Source: CF-161 sp035638495 (GTDB lineage: Bacteria; Chloroflexota; Dormibacteria; Dormibacterales; Dormibacteraceae). From it: a DNA stretch of 64,000 bases. The notes under the pieces were generated by a model. That model ran no database searches and was not told the origin of the DNA. It was given only the letters and a program-made list of their open reading frames with translations. The translations under genes and the position numbers were made by a program. The stretch spans positions 1 to 64,000 of the forward strand of contig DASQZW010000251.1 of assembly GCA_035638495.1 (NCBI GenBank), in the 5' to 3' direction. This document shows, piece after piece, positions 57,557 to 64,000 of this stretch. Within the stretch, counting starts at the first letter, position 1. The number at the start of each line of letters is the position of its first letter.

Positions 57557-59968
57557 CTACGTGCGCTTGATGACGTCGCGTTCCATGGCCTGCACCGCGC
57601 TGCGGATCGCGCCATGGAGGGGGAGCCTGGCCTGACGCAGCGCGAACTCGAGCTGCCGCAGCATCGAGTACAGGCCCTTCATCGCCTTGATCGCGTCGCC
57701 GATGTCGACGTTGGCCGGCAGTGGGATCGTGTCCATCGCCTCACCCGAAGCCCAGCGGTGCGCGAAGTCGATGTAGTCGTACGACGGCGGGCGCAGGTTG
57801 GGTTCGTCCAGGTCCTGCTCCAGGTCTGCGAAGCGGAAGTACAGGGCGCGCAGGAGCCGCGCCGTCTGGCCCACCGCCGGCGTCGGGTAGCGGCGCACCT
57901 GCCGGGGACCGCGGTCCCGACCGCGGTCCTCCGTGGCCAGCATGGCCAGCGCCGCGCACAGGTCCGCCGGCCCCAGCCCGTCCAGCCAGCCGTTCCACAC
58001 GGCCTCGGTGACCAGGAGCGTGTTCTCGCCGTAGACCCGAGCCGCCAGCAGGCCCTTGTCGGTGGGCTTGTCATCCGCGAGGAACCCGGTCTCGGACAGG
58101 ATCCGGCAGAGCCGGCGCAGCTTGCGCTGGTACTCGTCTGCCTGCTCCCTGATCGCGCGCTCGCCGTCACGCAGCTCGCGCTCGAGCGCCCGGCGCTCCC
58201 CGTATGCCGCGAGGTGTTCGGTGAACCGGGGGCACTGCACCACCGGGAGCTTGCGCTGCCGCGCCTGCACCTGCTTGCGCTCCTCCTCCAGCTGGTGGAG
58301 CTGCCGCCCAGCCGCTCCGTGGGGCCGGCCCTTGAACCCGCCCCTGCCGCGGCCGCGGCGCGGCACCGGCACCGCCTCGCGGCGCAGCCGGCGGATCTCG
58401 ATCCGGATCGCGCGGAGGCGGTCCTCGATCCTGAAGTACTCGCTCACGTCCTCCGGGCGGCAGCGCGTGCAGTCCCACGTCGCGTCGAGGTCGTGGAGCC
58501 GCGCCCGGATGTTCTCGAGCCGGTCGACCGTGTGGTCCGCGGCCAGGCGTTTCTGGAACTGGCCGAACGACCGCTCCATCAGCTCGTCGGCCTGCTCGGG
58601 CGTGTAGAGGCGGAGCAGGTTGAGCGCCATGTTGTAGCTGGGCAGGAACCGCGACTCGACCACGAGTCCCTCGCCCATCGCGACCTCGTAGATCGTGCCG
58701 ATCTCGACGTCCGCCTCCTTGAGGATGACGCCGTGGCCAATCGTGTCGATGCCGCGCCGGCCGGCCCTGCCCATGAGCTGCGTCAGCTCGCCGGTGGTCA
58801 GCGTCGCGAAGTTGACGCCGTCGAACTTGGTGAAGGATGACACCACGACGGCCCTGGCGGGCATGTTGATCCCGAGCGACAGTGTCTCGGTAGCGAACAC
58901 TACCTTGAGCAGCCCGGCCTGGAAGAGCTCCTCCACCAGCTCCTTGTGGTAGGGGAGCAGGCCGGCGTGGTGCACCGCCAGGCCACGCCGGAGCATGTCG
59001 GCGTCGGCCATCTGCTGGAACAGCGCCGCCTCGTCCGGGTCCGTCAGCGAGCGCAGGCGCTCGGCGGCCAGCTGATCGATCATGCGCTTCTCGCGGCCCG
59101 TCGTCAGGTCGAACTCGTGGAAGGCGCAGCGCTGCAGCGCCTCCCGGCAGCCCCGCCGCGAGAAGATGAAATAGATCGCGGGAACCATGTCCAGCCGGCG
59201 CAGCTCGCCGATGACGCGCAGCATGTCGTTGGACGGCAGGTGGCGGAACCCACGCACGCGGAAGCTGGCCTCCTCCTCTTCGGCCGCGCGGGACCACGTC
59301 TCCTGGTCGATGCCGCCGTCCGGCGCGAACAGCCTGTGGAAGCGATTGCGCATGGCGAGCCAGAGTCGGAGCTCAGTCGGTCGCTCCTCGTGGAAGACGG
59401 TGGCGACCGGCCCGCGGTTCTCGGACATCCAGCGCGCCAGCTCCGCGTAGTTGCCGATGGTGGCGGACAGCCCCACGAGCTTGATGTGGCTGGGCGCCTG
59501 GATGATGACCTCCTCCCAGACCGAGCCGCGGGGGAAGTCGTCGATGTAGTGGACCTCGTCCAGCACGACGTACCCGACCGGGTCGAGGCGGGGCAGGTCC
59601 TCGTAGATGACGTTGCGCAGGATCTCGGTCGTCATGACCACGATCGGCGCCTCGTCGTTGATGGTGTTCTCGCCGGTCACCAGGCCGATGTGCTCCTCGC
59701 CGAACTCGCGCTGGAAGTCGCGGTACTTCTGGTTGCTCAGCGCCTTGAGCGGCGTGGTGTAGATGACCTTGGTGCCCTCGCGCCGCGCCCGGAAGTTGCA
59801 GTAGTCGGCCACCACCGTCTTGCCGCTGGAGGTGGGCGCGCTCACGAGGACGCCCCGGTGGGTGTCCAGCTTTTCGATCGCCTCGACCTGGAACGCGTCC
59901 AGCGGCCAGGGCCGGGTCGCGCGGAACTCGTCCAGGGAGGTGCGGGTCTCGGTCTCGATGGGAGTGAT
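57557..59968 (-). CDS. Superfamily 2 DEVH-box helicase (Ski2/Mtr4/Dob1-like)
   Basis: About 803 residues. VLVSAPTSSGKTVVADYCNF is Walker A, VIYTTPLKALSNQKYRDFQR motif Ia, YVVLDEVHYIDDFPRGSVWE the DEVH box, LVGLSATIGNYAELARWMSE motif III. Motif VI-like QLMGRAGRRGIDTIGHGVIL and VFATETLSLGINMPARAVVV (motifs IV-V) are intact. The long C-terminal part has the arch and helical bundle of Ski2-like RNA helicases (FGQFQKRLAADHTVDRLENI, a Cys pair in DCTRCRPEDV). No ATG or GTG lies between the repeat at 60000 and the conserved region (SLDEFRATRPWPLDAFQVEA); 59968 is a working start and the open frame continues through the repeat. Likely RNA unwinding or turnover. Confidence 0.85.
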   Translation of the reverse strand: MTPIETETRTSLDEFRATRPWPLDAFQVEAIEKLDTHRGVLVSAPTSSGKTVVADYCNFRARREGTKVIYTTPLKALSNQKYRDFQREFGEEHIGLVTGENTINDEAPIVVMTTEILRNVIYEDLPRLDPVGYVVLDEVHYIDDFPRGSVWEEVIIQAPSHIKLVGLSATIGNYAELARWMSENRGPVATVFHEERPTELRLWLAMRNRFHRLFAPDGGIDQETWSRAAEEEEASFRVRGFRHLPSNDMLRVIGELRRLDMVPAIYFIFSRRGCREALQRCAFHEFDLTTGREKRMIDQLAAERLRSLTDPDEAALFQQMADADMLRRGLAVHHAGLLPYHKELVEELFQAGLLKVVFATETLSLGINMPARAVVVSSFTKFDGVNFATLTTGELTQLMGRAGRRGIDTIGHGVILKEADVEIGTIYEVAMGEGLVVESRFLPSYNMALNLLRLYTPEQADELMERSFGQFQKRLAADHTVDRLENIRARLHDLDATWDCTRCRPEDVSEYFRIEDRLRAIRIEIRRLRREAVPVPRRGRGRGGFKGRPHGAAGRQLHQLEEERKQVQARQRKLPVVQCPRFTEHLAAYGERRALERELRDGERAIREQADEYQRKLRRLCRILSETGFLADDKPTDKGLLAARVYGENTLLVTEAVWNGWLDGLGPADLCAALAMLATEDRGRDRGPRQVRRYPTPAVGQTARLLRALYFRFADLEQDLDEPNLRPPSYDYIDFAHRWASGEAMDTIPLPANVDIGDAIKAMKGLYSMLRQLEFALRQARLPLHGAIRSAVQAMERDVIKRT

Positions 59969-59998
59969 GCTACAAGGGCGCGCGCACGGGCCTGACAG

Positions 59999-60160
59999 GT
60001 CCCTCCCCCTTCGCGGGGGAGGTGGGTCCCCGAAGGGACCCGGAGGGGGGTCGCTCGGAGAACCGAATCGGTGCGCCGAGTAAGGAGCGGGGTCTTGTCT
60101 TGGCGACCCCCCCCACCGGCCGCTGGGGCGGCCACCTCCCCCGCGACGGGGGAGGGACTC
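59999..60160. repeat. Inverted-repeat element of the same family between helicase and CoA-transferase
   Basis: Two arms, one from 59999 (CCCTCCCCCTTCGCGGGGGA, then GGTGGGTCCCCGAAGGGACC) and one to 60160 (CCCCCCCCACCGGCCGCTGG, then CCACCTCCCCCGCGACGGGG), are approximate reverse complements. The spacer has AACCGAATCGGTGCGCCGAG. It fills the region between two divergent genes, so it sits where their promoters should be. Confidence 0.85.
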
Positions 60161-60197
60161 TGTGGGGCGGGTCCCCAAGCGTACGCTAACGGGCATC

Positions 60198-61397
60198 GTG
60201 GGCCAGGACGAGTCGAACCCCGCCCCCCAGCCGCTGGCCGGCATCAGGGTGCTCGACCTCACGCACGCGCTCGCCGGACCGTACTGCACGATGCTGCTCG
60301 GCGACCTCGGGGCGGACGTGATCAAGGTGGAGGCCCCGGGCGACGGCGATCACGCGCGCCGCTGGGGCCCGCCATTCGTCAACGGCGAGTCGAGCTACTT
60401 CCTCTCGGTCAACCGGAACAAGCGCAGCGTGGCCCTGGACCTGAAGCACGAGGCGGGCCTCCAGGCGGCGGTGGACCTGGCGCTCGCCAGTGACGTCCTG
60501 GTCGAGAACTTCCGTCCCGGGACTGCCGCCCGGCTCGGGCTCGGCTGGGACGCGCTTCACGAGCGCCGGCCGCAGCTCGTGTACGCCTCGATCAGTGGAT
60601 TCGGGCAGGGCCGGCCTCAGCTGGCCGGATATGACCAGATCGCCCAGGGCACGTCCGGCCTGATGAGCATCACCGGCGAGCCCAAGGGCCAGCCGGTCAA
60701 GAGCGGCGTCCCGGTCGGGGACATCGTGGCCGGCATGTTCGCCGCCCACGCGATCCTGGCCGCCCTCGTGGAGCGGGCGACGTCGGGTTCCGGCCGGTAC
60801 ATCGACGTCGCGCTGAACGACAGCCTCCTGGCCATCCTCACATACCAGGCCGGGCGCTACTTCGCCACGGGGGCGCCGCCCGGCCGGGACGGCAACCACC
60901 ACCCGACCGTCGCGCCGTACGGCACGTTCGCGACCAGGGACGGTCACGTGAACCTGGCGGTCGGCTCGGACGAGCAGTACCGGCGTTTTTGCGAGACGCT
61001 GCAGGCGCCGGAGCTCGCCGGCGACCCGCGCTTCGCGACAAACGCCGACCGGCAGACGGCTCGGGCCGAGCTCGTGATCGAGATCGAGCGCCGGTTGACG
61101 CGGCGCACCACGGGCGAGTGGCTCGCGCGGATGGAGGCGGCGGGCATCCCGGCCGGCCCCATCCTCGACCTGGCAACCGCGTTCTCCGACCCCGTCGCGG
61201 TCGGGCGGGACATGCACGTCGAGGTCGAGCACCCGGTGGCGGGGCGGATCGGCCAGGTCGGAGCGCCATGGAAGCTGGATGGCCGGTCGGCTCCGATCCG
61301 GACGCCGCCACCGCTGCTGGGCCAGCACACGGCGGAGGTGCTGACCGACGTGCTGGGCTACACAGCGGACCAAATCGGGGCCGTCCGGCCGGACTGA
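60198..61397 (+). CDS. CaiB/BaiF family (type III) CoA-transferase
   Basis: 399 residues from a GTG at 60198 (the longer frame to 60162 begins inside the repeat). LAGIRVLDLTHALAGPYCTM, LLGDLGADVIKVEAPGDGDH and RNKRSVALDLKHEAGLQAAV are the family's N-terminal CoA-binding fold. GYDQIAQGTSGLMSITGEPK places the catalytic Asp (Y-D) that forms a CoA-linked anhydride; SDVLVENFRPGTAARLGLGW and IPAGPILDLATAFSDP are further signatures. It moves CoA between carboxylic acids (such as formyl, oxalyl, carnitine or succinyl-CoA dependent); donor and acceptor are unknown. The helicase is divergent from it across a repeat element. Confidence 0.93.
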   Translation: MGQDESNPAPQPLAGIRVLDLTHALAGPYCTMLLGDLGADVIKVEAPGDGDHARRWGPPFVNGESSYFLSVNRNKRSVALDLKHEAGLQAAVDLALASDVLVENFRPGTAARLGLGWDALHERRPQLVYASISGFGQGRPQLAGYDQIAQGTSGLMSITGEPKGQPVKSGVPVGDIVAGMFAAHAILAALVERATSGSGRYIDVALNDSLLAILTYQAGRYFATGAPPGRDGNHHPTVAPYGTFATRDGHVNLAVGSDEQYRRFCETLQAPELAGDPRFATNADRQTARAELVIEIERRLTRRTTGEWLARMEAAGIPAGPILDLATAFSDPVAVGRDMHVEVEHPVAGRIGQVGAPWKLDGRSAPIRTPPPLLGQHTAEVLTDVLGYTADQIGAVRPD

Positions 61398-61678
61398 CGC
61401 CGCGCGGCGCTTGACGCGCGCCCCTGCTGCATGCATGCTGCGCCGCGAGGGGCGGGAACGGCCGGGCCGTACCACGCCCGGGGTCGTCCCCCGGGTTGGT
61501 CCGCACTAACCAATAGATGACGTCGAGGTGGTTAGATTGAGTTGGCGGCTCATGGCCGGAGAGGCCCGATGGCCCAACCAATTCCGGACTTTGACGTTCC
61601 GAGCCCCGAGATCCATAATCCGGCGATCTCCGGCCGCACGCCAGCCGGGATGAGAGCGCGAATGGAGGGGAAGCGTAG
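61398..61678. other. Intergenic region with a possible promoter for the ABC transporter
   Basis: 281 bases. It contains a small inverted repeat TTGGT-N8-ACCAA (61496-61513) and a locally AT-rich patch with TAGATGACG and GGTTAGATTGAG about 150 bases before the transporter start. No gene is seen. These marks are weak and would suit a promoter or operator for the downstream operon. Confidence 0.35.
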
Positions 61679-63400
61679 GTGAGCAACAGCGACTCGGAAA
61701 GGCAGTTCGACCGGTTCCTGGCCGAATGGTCGCGCCGGGACTTCCTGCGCGGCATGGGAGGCGCGCTCGCCTTCTCGGCGTTCCTGGCCGGCGGCGTCGA
61801 GTTCCTCGAGGCCTGCGGCGGCAACTCGGCGCAGAGCAGTACGCAGAACGCGGTGAAGGGCGGTCACATCGTCGAGGGTGTGATCTCGGACATCGGCAAC
61901 GTCAACCCCATCTTCATCAACGACACCGCCAGTTCCACGATCGGCTACCTGGCGTACGCCCGGCTGATCACGGTTGACGCGTACACCGCCAACCTGCTGC
62001 CCGAGATGGCGACCGCCGTCCCCAAGGTCGAGGCCGACCAGGTGACGTACAAGGTCACCCTCAAGGACGGCATCAAGTGGTCGGACGGCCAGCCGATCAC
62101 GGCCGACGACGTGGTCTTCACGTTCCAGCTGATGTACGACCCGCAGTACAAGGCGGTCACGTCCCGCTTCCGGTCACAGCTGGAGGCGCACCTCGAGAGC
62201 GTCACGGCGCCGGACCAGAAGACCGTCATCTTCAAGACCAAGGGCCCGTACGCCCCGTTCATCATCAGCTTCCTGGGGATCGGGATCCTGCCCAAGCACG
62301 TGTGGTCCACGCTCGCGCCTGCGGCGATCAACTCGAGCCCGATGAACCAGGTGCCGACCGTGGTCAGCGGAGCCATGATCCCCGTCAAGTGGGACAAGGG
62401 CACCCAGTACGAGATGAAGCGCAACGACCTGTTCTTCAAGGGCAAGACCCATCTCGACAGCTACTTCTTCAAGGTCGTGGCCGACGCCGTCCAGGTCGCC
62501 AACCAGCTCAAGACCGGCGAGATCGACGTCGGTTCCCCCGACCTCGGGCAGTGGGACTCCCTCGCCAGCGTCCAGAACATCGACCGCCTCAGCTACGTGG
62601 CGCCATCGTTCGACTACTACATCCACAACCTCGACCCGGCGAAGACGCCGAAGGCGGCCATCTTCGGCGACGTGCAGGTGCGCCGTGCGCTGCTGACCGC
62701 GCTCGACCGGAAGGCGGTCGCGGCGAAGGTGTACTTCGGCCTGGCGGCCCCGGCGGACTCGTCGGTGAGCGGCGCGCAGTGGGTCCACACCACCCCCAAG
62801 ACGCAGTACCCCTTCAGCATCTCGAAGGCCGAGCAGATGCTCGACGCGGCGGGCTGGGTCAAGGGCTCCGACGGCGTCCGGGCCAAGAACGGCGTGCGCA
62901 TGGAGTGGGAGCTCCGGACCAACACGGGCAACAAGGTCCGCGAGACCCTGATCACGGTGCTCGCCGACCAGTGGAAGCAGATCGGCGCCAACGTCACCAC
63001 CAACCCGGTGCAGTTCCCGCAGCTGGTCACGCAGCTCAGCCAGACGCGCGAGTTCGAGATGATCCTGATCGGCATCTCGGAGGGCCTCGACCCCGACACG
63101 ACGCAGCTCTGGAGCTCGAAGTCCATCGGCGGCGGGGCGCTGAACGGCGCCGGCTACAAGAACTCGAAGGTCGACGACCTGCTCGACCAGGCGGTCGTGA
63201 CCCTCGACCGTGAGAAGCGCAAGGGCCTGTACCAGCAGCTCCAGGAGATCCTCATGGAGGACCTGCCCGCGCCGCTGGTCACCTACCCCAAATCGGTGTG
63301 GGGCATCAGCAAGCGCGTCAAGAACTGGGGCGTCGGCCCCTGGAACGGCGCCTCGCCGCGGCCCTGGTTCAACACGGTCTACGTCACGGACGGCAAGTAG
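61679..63400 (+). CDS. ABC transporter substrate-binding protein, family 5 (peptide/nickel type)
   Basis: 573 residues from a GTG; TAT-type signal SRRDFLRGMGGALAFSAFLA with twin Arg, then a Cys in LEACGGNSAQ that could be lipidated. The mature protein is the SBP_bac_5 fold: LLPEMATAVPKVEADQVTYK, TLKDGIKWSDGQPITADDVV, FTFQLMYDPQYK, VQVRRALLTALDRKAVAAKV and DPDTTQLWSSKSIGGGALNG. It binds oligopeptides, nickel or similar substrates outside the membrane and delivers them to the permease encoded next. A TAT-exported lipoprotein is common in this phylum. Substrate not predictable. Confidence 0.93.
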   Translation: MSNSDSERQFDRFLAEWSRRDFLRGMGGALAFSAFLAGGVEFLEACGGNSAQSSTQNAVKGGHIVEGVISDIGNVNPIFINDTASSTIGYLAYARLITVDAYTANLLPEMATAVPKVEADQVTYKVTLKDGIKWSDGQPITADDVVFTFQLMYDPQYKAVTSRFRSQLEAHLESVTAPDQKTVIFKTKGPYAPFIISFLGIGILPKHVWSTLAPAAINSSPMNQVPTVVSGAMIPVKWDKGTQYEMKRNDLFFKGKTHLDSYFFKVVADAVQVANQLKTGEIDVGSPDLGQWDSLASVQNIDRLSYVAPSFDYYIHNLDPAKTPKAAIFGDVQVRRALLTALDRKAVAAKVYFGLAAPADSSVSGAQWVHTTPKTQYPFSISKAEQMLDAAGWVKGSDGVRAKNGVRMEWELRTNTGNKVRETLITVLADQWKQIGANVTTNPVQFPQLVTQLSQTREFEMILIGISEGLDPDTTQLWSSKSIGGGALNGAGYKNSKVDDLLDQAVVTLDREKRKGLYQQLQEILMEDLPAPLVTYPKSVWGISKRVKNWGVGPWNGASPRPWFNTVYVTDGK

Positions 63401-63417
63401 AGCCGGTCTCGAGCACA

Positions 63418-64000
63418 ATGCTCGCCAAGTTCGTCCTGCGGAGGGCGCTGGCCGCGATCCCGGTCGTGGTCGGCGTCACCGTGATCACGTTCGTCCTGAT
63501 GCACAGCACGGCCGGGGCCTACGTCCCCGGCCTTTCCCTCAACCCCAACCTGACGGCGGCGCAGGTCTCGCTGCTGCGCTCGCAGCTCGGCCTCGACCAG
63601 CCGCTCTGGATCCAGTACCTGGACTGGACCGGGGTGGCCTGGCTGATGCAGCACGCAGGTCTGGGCGGGCTGCTGGTCGGCGCCCACGACATCACGCCGG
63701 GAATGCTGGAGGGCAGCTTCGGCCAGTCGATGGTGGACGGCACGGCGGTGAGCAGCCAGGTCTTCGACCGCCTGCCCAACACCATCCTGCTCACGGTCAC
63801 GGCGATCCTGATCGGCATCGTGCTGTCCATTCCGCTGGGGGTCATCGCCGCGACGCGGCGCGGCACGCGCACCGACCACGTCCTGACGGGCGTGTCGGTG
63901 GCGGGCGTCGCCGTTCCGCAGTTCTGGCTGGGACTGCTCCTGATCCTGCTCTTCTCGGTGCAGCTCCACGCCTGGGGTCTGCCGTTCCTGCCCTCGGGCG
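63418..64000 (+). CDS. ABC transporter permease (DppB/OppB type), 3' end cut by the window
   Basis: 194 residues are visible from ATG 63418; the frame is open at the window end. The N-terminus FVLRRALAAIPVVVGVTVIT is the first membrane span of DppB-type permeases; then LRSQLGLDQPLWIQYLDWTG, the classic loop, and LPNTILLTVTAILIGIVLSI PLG-type spans. The EAA loop with G-x-x-x-G-I-x-x-L-P lies beyond the window. It is 17 bases downstream of the binding-protein gene in the same operon; a DppC permease and ATPases are expected next. Confidence 0.92.
   Translation, partial: MLAKFVLRRALAAIPVVVGVTVITFVLMHSTAGAYVPGLSLNPNLTAAQVSLLRSQLGLDQPLWIQYLDWTGVAWLMQHAGLGGLLVGAHDITPGMLEGSFGQSMVDGTAVSSQVFDRLPNTILLTVTAILIGIVLSIPLGVIAATRRGTRTDHVLTGVSVAGVAVPQFWLGLLLILLFSVQLHAWGLPFLPSG

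Overview
The window is high-GC, densely coded bacterial DNA with short intergenic gaps, many GTG/TTG starts and many ATGA/GTGA-type overlaps. The gene mix (MutS2 with an Smr domain, CopC-CopD fusion, MDMPI/DinB proteins, PPOX-class flavoprotein, HspR-like MerR, SARP-type regulator, CaiB CoA-transferase, Ski2-like DEVH helicase) fits an aerobic, non-photosynthetic heterotroph of the Chloroflexota (Limnocylindria-like) or a deep actinobacterial relative. This is inference from gene families; there is no rRNA here to settle it. No complete prophage, plasmid functions, CRISPR array or transposase is visible.

Layout. 1-9.4 kb: a truncated TPP enzyme, then small housekeeping and accessory genes (HAD, DUF1003, DinB, PPOX, deacetylase-like and epimerase, NTF2-like, UspA). 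9.7-14.9 kb: two overlapping acetyltransferases, a MetE-like barrel protein, and a 682-residue family 1 glycosidase that carries a circularly permuted amino-acid-type solute-binding domain. 15-20 kb: a disturbed region with a frameshifted SARP regulator, an amidohydrolase lacking its first half, a peroxiredoxin whose catalytic Cys codon is an in-frame UGA (probable selenoprotein), a CBS-domain remnant ending at a tRNA-Arg(CCG) gene, a second copy of only the 5' half of that tRNA, and a tRNA-Arg(GCG). 20-25 kb: acyl-CoA synthetase, MutS2, DUF2076. 25-28 kb: a MarR regulator, a 20-bp perfect palindrome, a ring-cleaving dioxygenase and an esterase, laid out like the MhqR/MhqO/MhqD quinone-detoxification system, followed by an MDMPI protein. 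28-32 kb: CopC-CopD, Crp/Fnr regulator, L-2-hydroxyglutarate oxidase.

32-38 kb: a divergent cytosine permease and cytosine deaminase pair separated by four GC-rich tandem repeats. The permease start codon is folded into a hairpin with its Shine-Dalgarno in the loop. The deaminase leads an operon with tartrate/malate-type dehydrogenase, esterase and PaiB-like protein. 38-41.5 kb: enoyl-CoA hydratase, acyl-CoA carboxylase beta chain (frameshifted), TetR and an exported protein in one operon. 41.5-48 kb: Ca2+/H+ antiporter, CPBP protease, trehalose-phosphate synthase-like enzyme, class A PBP, HspR-like regulator. 48-52 kb: metalloprotease and a locus where two 161-bp inverted-repeat elements bracket a partial duplicate of a membrane protein gene. 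53-57 kb: a large Asp-box propeller protein, a small membrane protein and an HSL-type hydrolase. 57.5-61.4 kb: helicase and CoA-transferase diverging from another copy of the repeat element. 61.7-64 kb: the start of an oligopeptide-type ABC transporter, cut by the window end.

Most notable are the glycosidase/solute-binding fusion, the UGA-containing peroxiredoxin, the tRNA half-gene scar, the MarR palindrome operon and the repeat family sitting at gene 5' ends.
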